From positions 992,001 to 1,056,000 of the forward strand of contig NZ_CP109487.1 in assembly GCF_036227605.1 (NCBI RefSeq): a stretch of DNA of 64,000 bases, written 5' to 3'. Both the position numbers and the translations under genes were made by a program. This stretch comes from Streptomyces sp. NBC_01439 (GTDB taxonomy: Bacteria; Actinomycetota; Actinomycetes; Streptomycetales; Streptomycetaceae). Shown piece by piece: positions 45,913 to 54,860 of the stretch. The stretch's first letter is position 1; every line of letters begins with the position of its first letter. The notes beneath the pieces were generated by a model. It was not told the DNA's origin. It did not search any database and saw only the letters and a program-made list of their open reading frames with translations.

Positions 45913-45987
45913 ATGTCCAAGCGCGCACGCAAGAAGAGGGCCCGCCGCAAGAAGGGCTCCAACCACGGCAGCAAACCCAACTGCTAG
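45913..45987 (+). CDS. bL37-like small basic ribosomal peptide, copy B
   Basis: 24 aa, beginning MSKRARKKRARRKKGSNHGS and ending KPNC. It keeps NHG-x-x-PN of actinobacterial bL37 and ends in Cys. The only difference from copy A apart from codons is NHG/NRG and the last residues. AGGGATCCACAG precedes it, 14 bases after the SDR stop. Coupling to an SDR gene is odd for a ribosomal protein, so it is likely a paralogue made under special conditions. Confidence 0.65.
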   Translation: MSKRARKKRARRKKGSNHGSKPNC

Positions 45988-46002
45988 TCATCAGCCCGCC
46001 CC

Positions 46003-46033
46003 GTGGGGCGGCCCTCCGACAGGGCCGCCCCAC
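46003..46033 (+). terminator. Terminator after the bL37-like gene, copy B
   Basis: GTGGGGCGGCCCT and AGGGCCGCCCCAC, 13-bp perfect stem, 5-base loop; matches 24583-24614. Confidence 0.7.
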
Positions 46034-46058
46034 TTCCATGGCCCCGCAAGGAAGTCCC

Positions 46059-46839
46059 GTGATCAACCTGCCGTCGCATCGCCTCCCGGCCCTCGTCCGC
46101 TGGTTCCCCACCGGAGCCCCGGGCTCGGGCGCCCTGACCGAGCACGTCCTGACCACCGAGGCCGGCCGCTGGTGGTGGACCGCGTCATCCAGCCGCGCGC
46201 GATCGCTGTCGAATGCGGGGACCCCGTACTCCTGCACGGCGAACCGGGGGCCCTCACGCCGGGCGAACTCGCCGTCTTCGCCGATCACTCCGTCGAAGCC
46301 CCTGGCCGCTTCCTCCCGCTGATCGGTGCCGCGTTCCAGCAGGTGGTGCCGTGGCAGCGTGTGGTGTACGTCAAGCGGTCCCCCATACCGGTCGCCCGAC
46401 CGCCGAGGGGTGTCACCGTACGCAGGCTGAACGCGCGAGACACCCGGGCGCTCACCACGCTTCCGCCCGCCATGAGCTGGATCCACCGCACCTGGGGCGG
46501 CCCCGAGGCCCTCGCCCGCTCCGGCCACGCCTGGGCCGCATTCCAAGGCGACCGCATGGTGGCCGTGGCCTGTACCTACTTCCTCGGCACCACCTACGAG
46601 GACGTCGCCTGCGTCACCGTGCCCGACCCTCGCCTGCAGTACCTGGCGCTCGACTGCGTCAACGCCTTGTGCTCGGACATAGCGGCCCGCGGGCACACGC
46701 CCAGCTGGACCTGCTCGGCGAGCAACCGCCCCGGCCGCCTACTCGCCTGGACCGCCGAGTTCCGCCCGGAGCGGGAGTACGCCCACTACGCCGTCGGCCC
46801 ACCCACGGCGACCGGAAGAGCGGACGCGGGATCAAGTGA
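46059..46839 (+). pseudogene. GNAT-like acetyltransferase, frameshifted paralogue
   Basis: GTG start after GGAAG; VINLPSHRLPALVRWFPTGA then TEAGRWW, where the frame is lost in TGGTGGTGG near 46173 (one base missing relative to the 29011 paralogue). After the shift VDRVIQPRAIAVECGDPVLL, GVTVRRLNARDTRALTTLP and TPSWTCSASNRPGRLLAWTA restore the match. The natural stop is also lost and the frame runs on into the next genes. Either inactive or a sequence error at the TGG repeat. Confidence 0.7.
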
Positions 46840-46867
46840 CGTCGGTGGGCAACGTCTGGACAGCCGA

Positions 46868-47164
46868 CTACAGCTGCCGGTCGGTTCCGCTTTCCCCGTT
46901 CCCCTTCAGCAGCCGATCCAGTTCGTTCCCGGCCTCGTCGTACCCGGCGTCGGAGATCCGTTGCAGCTCGCGCAGGTCGCCGGTCGCGGCCGCGCGTCGA
47001 GTGAGCAGGAACCCGGCGTGCATGCATCCCTCATCCAGCAGCTCGCTCAGTTCCCCGAGGTCGCCGGCCGCGTCGGCGAGGTCCGCCAGCCGGTCCAGAG
47101 CGCTCTCGTTGCCTTCGTCGGCCAGCTCGCGCAGGGTCTCCCGATCGATGTTCATGTTCGTCAT
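46868..47164 (-). CDS. Small acidic helical-repeat protein under MerR control
   Basis: 98 aa: MTNMNIDRETLRELADEGNE, SALDRLADLADAAGDLGELS, ELLDEGCMHAGFLLTRRAAA and so on. It consists of short helix pairs with LADxxGDLxEL-type units, like ankyrin/TPR-type repeats seen in small actinomycete proteins. It starts 55 bases from the divergent MerR-type gene. The likely promoter (47171-47202) puts the transcript start at or next to the ATG, so the mRNA would be leaderless. Function unknown. Confidence 0.65.
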   Translation of the reverse strand: MTNMNIDRETLRELADEGNESALDRLADLADAAGDLGELSELLDEGCMHAGFLLTRRAAATGDLRELQRISDAGYDEAGNELDRLLKGNGESGTDRQL

Positions 47165-47170
47165 AACGCC

Positions 47171-47202
47171 ATGCTGCAACCCTGCCCCAGGGGAAAGGTC
47201 AA
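47171..47202 (-). promoter_or_regulatory. MerR-type promoter with stretched spacer
   Basis: Minus strand: TTGACC (-35), a dyad ACCTTTCCCC-T-GGGGCAGGGT in the spacer, then GCAGCA or CAGCAT (-10) after 19-20 bp. A 19-20 bp spacer with a dyad inside is the hallmark of MerR-controlled promoters. It faces the small gene at 47164. Confidence 0.6.
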
Positions 47203-47218
47203 GTGGGACGATGGCCGG

Positions 47219-47950
47219 GTGATCACCATCGGGCAGCTGGCCAGGTACGTCGGAGTGTCGACCAAGACCATCCGCGTCTATCACGACAAGGGCCTGCTCC
47301 CTGAACCCGACCGTGATGCGTCCGGCTACCGGCGGTACGGCGCGAACGACGCCGTCGACCTGATCAAGATCCGGACGCTCGCCGAAGCCGGCGTCCCGCT
47401 GGCCCGAATCCGGGACCTGCGATCAGCGACCGACGAGGAGCTCCAGCAGGCCTTGCGCGAGATCGACGACGAGCTCACCGCCCGCATCAGTGGTCTGCGG
47501 GCAACCCAAGGGCGCCTGCGCCAGCTCGCCGCCGGGCAGCTGGCACCGCTGCCCGACGAGGTCGGCACCCATCTCGAGCGCCTGGCCCGCTGGGGATTCA
47601 CGCCTCGATGGGTGGACCTGCAACGCGATCTGTGGATCCTCGTGTTCGCCACCCACCCGGACCGCGCGTTCATCCTCTTCCACGACCAGGCCGAGACCAC
47701 GGCCGACCCGGCGCTGCGGCAGCTCTACCTCGACTACGACCACGCGCACGACCTCGGCCCCGACGACCCCCGCATCGACGATCTGGCCCGCCGGATCGCC
47801 GATGCGACGCGGGAACGCTACGGCCGCGACGTACTTCCCGCGCTGGATACGGGCTCGGAGATCCCCTCCCTCATCCAAGGCACCGTCAACGCATCGTCTC
47901 CGGCATGGCAGCGACTCGACACGCTCATTCGCGCACACCTGGGCGTATGA
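47219..47950 (+). CDS. MerR-family transcriptional regulator
   Basis: 243 aa. N-terminal winged helix ITIGQLARYVGVSTKTIRVY, HDKGLLPEPDRDASGYRRY, then a dimerisation helix and a C-terminal effector domain of about 140 residues with helix-rich, TipAS-like character and no metal-binding Cys. GTG start. Divergent from 46868, and a MerR-type dyad lies between. It probably responds to a small organic molecule. Confidence 0.9.
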   Translation: MITIGQLARYVGVSTKTIRVYHDKGLLPEPDRDASGYRRYGANDAVDLIKIRTLAEAGVPLARIRDLRSATDEELQQALREIDDELTARISGLRATQGRLRQLAAGQLAPLPDEVGTHLERLARWGFTPRWVDLQRDLWILVFATHPDRAFILFHDQAETTADPALRQLYLDYDHAHDLGPDDPRIDDLARRIADATRERYGRDVLPALDTGSEIPSLIQGTVNASSPAWQRLDTLIRAHLGV

Positions 47951-48209
47951 CGCGACGTGCGGGCAGCCCGGGGACGGCAGCGCCCCGCAGTCGGCGGGTC
48001 CCTCTCACCGGACTCGGCCAGCCGTCGCCGCAGCCCCAGCACGGTCAACCCTGCAGTGGGCAGCAGCGCCTCGCCGGCTGTCGGGACCTGTGCGGTCAGC
48101 GGCCCGCTCGGACCGCCACGCCATCTCTTTCGAATCCGGCCTGTCGACCCCGCGTCTCCCGCAGCCATCGCCAAGGAGCAAGATCCGGAGCCGGGCCTAG
48201 GATTGAACC

Positions 48210-49052
48210 ATGAGCACGGCAGACGACGACCGCATCGCCCTCGACCTCCTCGACTCCCATCTCGAAGACCTGTGGCGGGCAGCCATCGAACTCCAGCGGG
48301 GAAACCGGGCCGTCGTCCCCGAGGCACCGCGCGAGCTGGACGGGGCCGCTGCGGACGGTGCGGCCACGGAACTCCTGCGGTGGGGGTACGCAGAGCTGGC
48401 CGGCTTTCTGCGCTCGCCGGCCGACGTGTTCGCCCGCAGCGTCGGCAGCACCCTCATGGAGGTGCGGCGGCGCCGCAGCCCCTGGAACGCGGCGGCCCTG
48501 CGCCTGCTGGATGATCCGTACGTCTTCCTCGCCACCGGTCCGCGCCGGCACGAGGACTGGGCCGAGGACGTGCTCGCCCTGATGCACCGCGAGGTCCCGG
48601 ATCCGCGCGGCTGGCTGCGGATCGACGGCGACCGCACCAACAATGCCCGCTACGCCGTACCGACGTACCCCTTCGAGCCGCCGCCCGCCGCCGAGTTCCG
48701 GGACCGCTTGCACGAGCTGGAGCCGGCGGGGGCCGTCACCGCGCTCGCCGTCATGGCGGAGGAGTGGAACGAGGGCCGGCCCGTCCGGAACCGGCCGGAG
48801 CGCGATGCCCTGCTGGCCGACGCACGGTTCCTGCTGGACCGCTACGGCCCGGACGCCCGGTTCTGGACGAATGCCCAGGACGCGGCCTCGGACCCCGCCC
48901 GCGACTTCGTCCAGGCCGGCCTCGAAGGGACGAGGGTCCACGGGTTCATCACAGGCGAGTACATCAACGGCCTCGACCTGTTCGAAGAACTGGGCCTCAT
49001 CGCCGTGTCCGACGAAGAGGTCGGGGTCTTCTGGTCCTTCGGCGCATACTGA
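48210..49052 (+). CDS. Hypothetical protein
   Basis: 280 aa, no membrane helices or signal. LDLLDSHLEDLWRAAIELQR at the N-terminus and VHGFITGEYINGLDLFEELG near the C-terminus are recognisable but I cannot place them in a family. Codon use is normal for the region. It stands alone between the MerR-type gene and a convergent KdpE-like gene. Confidence 0.7.
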   Translation: MSTADDDRIALDLLDSHLEDLWRAAIELQRGNRAVVPEAPRELDGAAADGAATELLRWGYAELAGFLRSPADVFARSVGSTLMEVRRRRSPWNAAALRLLDDPYVFLATGPRRHEDWAEDVLALMHREVPDPRGWLRIDGDRTNNARYAVPTYPFEPPPAAEFRDRLHELEPAGAVTALAVMAEEWNEGRPVRNRPERDALLADARFLLDRYGPDARFWTNAQDAASDPARDFVQAGLEGTRVHGFITGEYINGLDLFEELGLIAVSDEEVGVFWSFGAY

Positions 49053-49106
49053 CACTGGCTCCCCTGCACCTGGACCCGTCCAGAAGCCCCGCCGGCCTCG
49101 CCTCGG

Positions 49107-49793
49107 TCACGCCTCGAAGCGGTAGCCCATGCCGGGGGCGGTGATCAGATGGCGCGGGTGCGACGGGTCCGCCTCCAGCTTGCGCCGCAGGTGGGCCATG
49201 TACACCCGGAGGTAGTTGGTCTGCGTTCCGTACGAGGAGCCCCACACCTCCTGGAGCAGACGCCGTTGGCTGACGAGTCGGCCGCGATCGCGGATCAGGA
49301 CTTCCAGCAGATGCCATTCCGTCGGCGTGAGCCGGATGTTCTTCCCCCTGCGCCGGGCCTTCTTGGCGAGCAGGTCGACCGTGAACTCCTCGGTCTCGAC
49401 CAGCGCTTCGTCCGATGCGGCCGTGCCTTGTGTCGGGGTGCGGCGAGCCACGGCTTTCAGTCTGGCGAGCAGTTCGTCCATGCTGAAGGGCTTGGTGATG
49501 TAGTCGTCGGCACCCGCGTCCAAGGCGTGGGTCTTCTCCTCGGAGCCGTGGCGGGCGGAGACCACCAGGACGGGTACCTGCGACCACACGCGCAGTCGCT
49601 TGATCACATCGATCCCGTCCATGTCGGGAAGCCCGAGGTCGAGCAGGACCGCGTCCGGGCGGCGGGCCGCCACGGCCTCCAGGGCCGTACTCCCGTCCTG
49701 CGCGCAGTCGACTTCGTACTTCCGCGCCTTCAGATTGATGACCAGCAGCCGCGCAAGCTGCGGTTCGTCATCCACCACCAGCACCCGGGGCAT
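49107..49793 (-). CDS. KdpE-type OmpR-family response regulator, third copy
   Basis: 228 aa. VVDDEPQLA, Asp52 in AVLLDLGLPDMDG, KPFSM, and the C-domain NIRLTPTEWHLLEVLI and QTNYLRVYMAHLRRKLEADP. It is closer to the 25809 copy than to the operon KdpE: the two share the LVSQRRLLQEVWGSS stretch. ATG 49793 follows GGAAGG. Two pairs of phased boxes lie 230 bp upstream. No kinase gene is adjacent; KdpD2 at 52279 is the nearest. Confidence 0.9.
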   Translation of the reverse strand: MPRVLVVDDEPQLARLLVINLKARKYEVDCAQDGSTALEAVAARRPDAVLLDLGLPDMDGIDVIKRLRVWSQVPVLVVSARHGSEEKTHALDAGADDYITKPFSMDELLARLKAVARRTPTQGTAASDEALVETEEFTVDLLAKKARRRGKNIRLTPTEWHLLEVLIRDRGRLVSQRRLLQEVWGSSYGTQTNYLRVYMAHLRRKLEADPSHPRHLITAPGMGYRFEA

Positions 49794-50020
49794 CGGCGCG
49801 CCGCCTTCCTGTCGCATGTGGAGATCCGGATCGGACCGTTGGCTTTCCCCGGAGGTGACGGCCCGACCGTGATGCGTCCGGCTCCAGTCCGCCCCCCTAG
49901 GTCCGGGCTGGGCATGGTCTCGGCGGAGATCACTCGCGCCCTCCAACCTCGCATCACGGACGGCCGTCCGATTCCCCCTGCGCTCAGTCTGCGATCACTG
50001 CCGGGAGCCGACGTGCCACG

Positions 50021-50069
50021 TTGACACCCCTCTTACGGCCAGCCTGTGCTTCTTGACGCACCGCTGATG
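50021..50069 (-). promoter_or_regulatory. Phased KdpE-type boxes for the third kdpE gene
   Basis: Minus strand: CATCAG (50069-50064), CGTCAA (50058-50053), then CGTAAG (50037-50032) and TGTCAA (50026-50021). Steps of 11 bp, pairs exactly 32 bp apart, as at 26671-26720. Confidence 0.65.
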
Positions 50070-50187
50070 TCGGGTGAGTCCCGGTGGCCGGCCGGCTCCC
50101 GCCACCTGCGCCTCCATCGGCATCTCGGGCGCCTCACCTTCGACCGGCGTCCCGCGCGGTAGACGTGATGCAGCGCCTCTGTCGCTA

Positions 50188-50358
50188 CGGACCGACCCCA
50201 TCGCCGCCCTGGTCATCGCCGCCATCGCGCTCAAGGAAGGCCGCGACGCCTGGCAGGGCAAGGGCTGCTGCGCGACACCCGCCGCCGCCGTCGTGCCGTC
50301 CGTCGACACGGCGACGGACGCGTGCGGATGCCGACCCGGTTGCGACTGCTGCGGCTGA
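50188..50358 (+). pseudogene. CDF transporter C-terminal fragment
   Basis: TDPIAALVIAAIALKEGRDA, WQGKGCC and CGCRPGCDCCG match the end of the CDF transporter at 25019. Only the last membrane helix and the Cys-rich tail remain, with no start. Like its parent it lies next to a KdpE-like gene, so the pair was duplicated together. Confidence 0.75.
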
Positions 50359-50411
50359 CCCGGCGCCATCACCTGGCGAGTACCGGCCACGCCGGCCGCC
50401 GCAGTTGAACC

Positions 50412-51974
50412 TCAGCTCGCCAGCTCCAGCCGTGCCTCTTCCAGGTCCAAGGAGCGCTGGAGGTTCCGGCGGGTGGCGTCGCTGATGTGGTGTTCGTCGT
50501 ACAGCCGCTGGAGTTCGGCCGCCTCGACCCGGATGAGGTCACGGCGAAGCAGGCGGTACACGTAGTCCGCGGACTCGGCCAGGTCGGCTTCTTCCAGGCG
50601 GTCGTGGGCATGTTCGAGACGTGCCTGCAGACTGCGCCGCAGGCGGTCCGCCACGACGTCCGGAACCGCTTCGAGGTCGGACATCTCGTCCAGTCGCCGG
50701 ATCCCGGCGGATGCGAGGGCGCACCGGGCCGAGGCCTCCTCGCGTTCGGTGTGGTCCGGTTCGAGAGCGATTCCGGAGCGGCGGACCACGTCGGCCAAGG
50801 TGAAACCCTGGGCGACAAGGGTGACCACCACCACCGACGTCGTCAGCACGAGTACGAGTGACCGCTGATCCAGAGGGCTTCCGTCGTCCGCAAGGACCGG
50901 GATGGACAGCGCCGCGGCCAGCGGGACGACGCCGCGCGTTCCCGCCCAGGTCAGCACGGCCGGGACGCGCCAGGACGGGCGTACGCCGGCGTTGCGCTGG
51001 ACGACGGCCGAGAGCGGCAGGACCCACAGAAGGCGCACGGTGACCAGGGTCGCGGCGACCGCCAGGGCGTACAGCGGCCAGAGTCCGTCGGCGGCGGTCA
51101 GCGCGGCGACCTGTCCCGGCAGGGTGAGCCCGATCAGGCTGAAGACGACGCTCTCCAGCAGGAAGACCACGGTGCCGTTGACGGCGTGCAACTGGATCCG
51201 TATGCCGGCGTTGGTCAACCGGTCGGCCCGGCCTCCGAGCACGACACCCGCCACGACGACCGCGGTCACGCCCGACGCGTGCACCGCCTCCGCCAGCACG
51301 TAGGCGGCGTACGGGGTCACCAGCGCGATGACCGTCTCCAGTACCGGGTCCTCGGTCCTGCGTCGGATCAGCGCCACCACCCCGGCGACAGCTCCCCCGA
51401 TGAGGGTGCCGCCCCCGGCGAGCAGTGCGAACTCGGTGCCCGCCGCCTGCCAGGACACTCCGGCAGAGGCCGCGGCGACGACGACGGCGACCCGGAAGAG
51501 CACGAGCGAGGTGGCGTCGTTGAACAGGCTCTCGGCCTGTACGAGGACCTGGACGCGGGGCGGCAGCGCCAGGCGCCGGCCGAGCGCGGTGACCGCCACG
51601 GGGTCCGTGCTCGCGAGGATGGCCCCGAGCACCAGCGCCATCTGCCACGTCAGCGGAGTGATCAGCGACGCGATCACCCCGACCGCGGCCGCCGAGGCCA
51701 GCACCAGGCCGACGGCGAGCACACTGACCGGCTTCCACACCAGGCGCAGCTCGCGCCAGGACAGTTCCTCCGCGCTGGCGTAGAGCAGGGGCGGCAACAC
51801 GACGAGCCCGATGACTTCGGGACTGACCCGGATCTCGGGAGTGCCCGGTATCAGCGCGACGACGAGGCCCGCGACAACGAGCAGTGAGGGCGCGGGGATT
51901 CGCCAGCGGCGGGCACCCGTGGCCACGACCGTGGCCAGCACCACGAGGAACAAGACCGTACCGACGCTGCGCAT
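50412..51974 (-). CDS. NhaP-type Na+(K+)/H+ antiporter (CPA1)
   Basis: 520 aa. About 12 spans with the CPA1 core ILASTDPVAVTALGRRLALP and ESLFNDATSLVLFRVAVVV, then WAGTRGVVPLAAALSIPV. A cytoplasmic helical tail of about 120 residues follows (EMSDLEAVPDVVADRLRRSL). The start MRSVGTVLFLVV at 51974 is preferred because GGGTGGGGG precedes it; an ATG at 52004 is possible. It exchanges Na+ or K+ for H+. Divergent from kdpF2-kdpD2, with shared boxes between. Confidence 0.88.
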   Translation of the reverse strand: MRSVGTVLFLVVLATVVATGARRWRIPAPSLLVVAGLVVALIPGTPEIRVSPEVIGLVVLPPLLYASAEELSWRELRLVWKPVSVLAVGLVLASAAAVGVIASLITPLTWQMALVLGAILASTDPVAVTALGRRLALPPRVQVLVQAESLFNDATSLVLFRVAVVVAAASAGVSWQAAGTEFALLAGGGTLIGGAVAGVVALIRRRTEDPVLETVIALVTPYAAYVLAEAVHASGVTAVVVAGVVLGGRADRLTNAGIRIQLHAVNGTVVFLLESVVFSLIGLTLPGQVAALTAADGLWPLYALAVAATLVTVRLLWVLPLSAVVQRNAGVRPSWRVPAVLTWAGTRGVVPLAAALSIPVLADDGSPLDQRSLVLVLTTSVVVVTLVAQGFTLADVVRRSGIALEPDHTEREEASARCALASAGIRRLDEMSDLEAVPDVVADRLRRSLQARLEHAHDRLEEADLAESADYVYRLLRRDLIRVEAAELQRLYDEHHISDATRRNLQRSLDLEEARLELAS

Positions 51975-52066
51975 TACGCCCCCACCCGAGTCGACGCGGA
52001 CCATGCGGTCTCACGACGCCGACCAGGCTTCCCGGCACACCGCCTTCACCCTATCGATGTAACGGC

Positions 52067-52116
52067 CGTCAATACACCGTCAAAGTCCCACCCCAGTGCC
52101 GTTAGGAGCGCATCAG
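52067..52116 (+). promoter_or_regulatory. Phased KdpE-type boxes for kdpF2-kdpD2
   Basis: CGTCAA 52067 and CGTCAA 52078 (11 bp), then CGTTAG 52100 and CATCAG 52111 (11 bp); the pairs are 33 bp apart. They lie in the gap shared with the divergent antiporter gene and may affect both. Confidence 0.7.
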
Positions 52117-52186
52117 GGACGTTTCGTTCACGACCTCGCTGGTGTTCGCTGGTGAGGTTGAGGGCGTCCGGAGGAGTCGGGTACGG

Positions 52187-52276
52187 GTGAGTACGGAGAA
52201 TGTCGTCGGCATCATCATTGCGGTCTGCCTGGTCGGGTATCTGATCCTGGCGTTCTTCTTTCCCGAGAAGTTCTGA
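52187..52276 (+). CDS. kdpF: KdpF-like small membrane protein, paired with KdpD2
   Basis: 29 aa: MSTENVVGIIIAVCLVGYLI then LAFFFPEKF. ENVVG and the PEKF end are shared with the other two KdpF copies. GTG with GGAGG 12 bases upstream. It is followed after 2 bases by kdpD2 rather than kdpA, so this KdpF may help a kinase or be a relic of a lost kdpABC. Confidence 0.8.
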   Translation: MSTENVVGIIIAVCLVGYLILAFFFPEKF

Positions 52277-52278
52277 GC

Positions 52279-54855
52279 ATGACGACGACGGACGCGGCCG
52301 GCCTGACGGCAGGGGCGGCACAGCCGGTCGTCCGGCCCGGAAGGCTCAAGGTCTTCCTGGGCGCGGCCCCCGGGGTCGGCAAGACGTACCGCATGCTCGA
52401 CGAGGCCCATCGCCGGGTGGCGCGCGGGGCGGATGTGGTGGCCGGTTTCGTGGTGTGCCACCGGCGCCGGCACACCGAGGCGAAGCTCGACGGCCTTGAG
52501 ATGCTGCCCTTGGCCGGCCACGACTACCGTGGCGGCCGGTACGCGGAGTTGGACCGGGAGGCGCTGCTGTCCCGGCGTCCGCAGGTGGTGCTGATCGACG
52601 AGCTCGCCCACACCAACGTCCCGGGCGGCGGCCGGCACCCGAAGCGCTGGCAGGACGTCGAGGACATCCTCGCCACTGGCATCGACGTCGTCACCACGCT
52701 CAACATCCAGCACCTGGAGTCGCTGAGCGACGTCGTCGAGAAGATCACCGGGGTGCCACAGCGCGAGACGGTGCCCGACGAGTTCGTACGCCGCGCCGAC
52801 GAGATCGAGCTGGTCGACATACCCCCCGAGGGGCTTCGGCGCCGGATGGCCCACGGCAACATCTATCCCCCGGAACGGATCGACGCCTCCCTCGCCAACT
52901 ACTTCCGCCCCGGCAACCTCATCGCGCTGCGGGAGCTGGCCCTACTATGGCTGGCCGGACGAGTGGACGAGGCGCTCCACAAGTACCGCGTCGAGCACGG
53001 CATCGGGGAGGTCTGGGAGACCCGGGAGCGGGTGGTGGTGGCGCTCACGGGCGGCCCCGAGGGCGAGACCCTGATCCGTCGCGCCGCCCGCATCGCCGGC
53101 CGCTCCGCGGGTGGCGAACTGCTCGCCGTGCACATCGCACGCAGCGACGCCCTCGCTGCCGGGGTCTCGCACGCGGCGCTCGCCGCGCAGCGGGCCCTCG
53201 TCGAGGACCTGGGCGGCAGCTACCACTCCGTCGTCGGCGACGAAGTACCCACCGCCCTGGTGGACTTCGCCACGGCGGAGAACGCCACCCAGCTCGTCCT
53301 CGGTACGAGCCGCCGCCGCAGGCTGGAACGTTTCCTCACCGGCCGGGGAATCGGCGAGACCGTCGTCGGGCTCTCCGAGGACATCGACGTCCACATGGTC
53401 ACGCACGAGCGTGCCGGCCACGGCCGACTGCTGCCGTCCCGCCGCCGCACGCTGCCCACCTCCCGGCTCATCGCCGGACCCGTGGCCGGTGTCGTCCTCC
53501 CCGTACTGCTCACCCTCGCCCTGGACCGGATGCGCGGCACGCTGAACCTGACCAGCGAGGCGCTGCTGTTCCTGGTGGCCGTCGTCGGCGTGGCCTGCAT
53601 CGGAGGCGTCGCCTCCGCCGTGATCGCGGCACTGACCGCCGCCCTGCTCCTCAACTACTGGTTCATGCCGCCCATAGGCGAGTTCACCATGAGCGACCCG
53701 GACAGCGTGCTGGCGCTGGTGGTCTTCGCCGTCGTCGCCGCCACCGTGGCCGCCGCCGCGGACAGGTCCCTGCGCCTGTCTCGCCGCGCCGCCCGGGCCA
53801 CGGCCGAGGCCGAGACGATGTCCTCCCTCGCGGGCAGCATCGTGCGCGGCGACCAGACGATCCCGGCCCTGCTGGAACGGACCCGGGAGACCTTCGGCAT
53901 GGACACCGTCGAGCTGGCTCCGGAAGCACCTGACGCCGCCTCCGGGACGGAGAGCGGACACCGCATCCGTGGCGGCCCGGACCCCGACCTCGTGGTCGCG
54001 GCCGGTCCCGGCGACTTCCTCGTCCTGCGCGGCCGTACGCTGCCGTCCTCCGAGCGCCGCGTCCTGGCCGCCTTCGCCGCGCACGTCGGCGCCGCGGTCG
54101 AGCGGGCCCGCCTGGCCGAGGCCGCCGCCGAAGTCGAACCCATCAAAGCCGCCGACCGCCTGCGCACCGCCCTGCTGCGGGCCGTCAGCCACGACCTGCG
54201 CACCCCACTGGCCGGGGCGCTGGCCGCGATCGGCTCGCTGCGCGCCACGGGCGTGGACTTCTCCGCGGAGGACCGGGCGGAGCTGCTCGAATCCGCCGAG
54301 ATGTCCCTGAACCGGCTGAACCGGCTGGTGGAGAACCTGCTCGACCTAAGCCGCCTGCAGGCCGGCGCCCTCACCCTCGAACTGCGGGCCACCACTCTCG
54401 AGGAGGTCCTGCCCGCCGCTCTGGATTCACTGGACCTGCCGTCGGCGGATACGCCCGGCATCGACGTGCAGAACCTGGAGACCGTGCCGGCGCTGCAAGC
54501 CGACCCCCCTCTGCTCGAACGGGTCCTGGCGAACCTGGTCGGCAACGCCATCCGCCATGCCCCGGGAGACCGTCCCGTTCTGGTGACGGCGAGTGCCCTG
54601 GCCGGCCGGGTCGAGGTCAGGATCGCCGACCGGGGCCCCGGAATCGCCGCCGACGACCGCGAGCGCGCCTTCGAGCCCTTCCAGCGCCTCGGCGACCGCG
54701 ACAACACCGCCGGACTCGGCCTCGGCCTCGCCCTGGCCCGCGGACTCACCGAGGCTATGAACGGCACCCTCACACCCGAGGACACCCCTGGCGGCGGTCT
54801 GACCATGGTCCTGTCCCTGCCCGTCGCCGCCGATGCGACCGCAGGGCGGCTCTGA
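52279..54855 (+). CDS. kdpD: KdpD-type sensor histidine kinase, second copy
   Basis: 858 aa. Same domain order as the kinase at 41933: P-loop GAAPGVGKTYRMLDEAHRRV, DELAHTNVPGGGRHPKRW, USP-like RVVVALTGGPEGETLIRRAA, four helices, GAF, HisKA with His638 in VSHDLRTPLAGALA and HATPase ending GLGLALARGLTEAMNGTLTP. All catalytic residues are present. It has no adjacent kdpE; the closest regulator is at 49107 on the other strand. Confidence 0.95.
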   Translation: MTTTDAAGLTAGAAQPVVRPGRLKVFLGAAPGVGKTYRMLDEAHRRVARGADVVAGFVVCHRRRHTEAKLDGLEMLPLAGHDYRGGRYAELDREALLSRRPQVVLIDELAHTNVPGGGRHPKRWQDVEDILATGIDVVTTLNIQHLESLSDVVEKITGVPQRETVPDEFVRRADEIELVDIPPEGLRRRMAHGNIYPPERIDASLANYFRPGNLIALRELALLWLAGRVDEALHKYRVEHGIGEVWETRERVVVALTGGPEGETLIRRAARIAGRSAGGELLAVHIARSDALAAGVSHAALAAQRALVEDLGGSYHSVVGDEVPTALVDFATAENATQLVLGTSRRRRLERFLTGRGIGETVVGLSEDIDVHMVTHERAGHGRLLPSRRRTLPTSRLIAGPVAGVVLPVLLTLALDRMRGTLNLTSEALLFLVAVVGVACIGGVASAVIAALTAALLLNYWFMPPIGEFTMSDPDSVLALVVFAVVAATVAAAADRSLRLSRRAARATAEAETMSSLAGSIVRGDQTIPALLERTRETFGMDTVELAPEAPDAASGTESGHRIRGGPDPDLVVAAGPGDFLVLRGRTLPSSERRVLAAFAAHVGAAVERARLAEAAAEVEPIKAADRLRTALLRAVSHDLRTPLAGALAAIGSLRATGVDFSAEDRAELLESAEMSLNRLNRLVENLLDLSRLQAGALTLELRATTLEEVLPAALDSLDLPSADTPGIDVQNLETVPALQADPPLLERVLANLVGNAIRHAPGDRPVLVTASALAGRVEVRIADRGPGIAADDRERAFEPFQRLGDRDNTAGLGLGLALARGLTEAMNGTLTPEDTPGGGLTMVLSLPVAADATAGRL

Positions 54856-54860
54856 CCCGT

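Larger units (their letters stand above)
44503..46033 (+). repeat. Duplicated module, full copy
   Basis: Full version of the segment at 23756-24614: kdpD terminator, phased boxes, 26-aa peptide, SDR, bL37-like gene, terminator. A third, rearranged version (SDR without middle, then a GNAT-like gene, but no bL37) is at 30811-29011 on the other strand. The 370-bp stretch 44477-44848 has no gene apart from the terminator and boxes. Confidence 0.8.
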
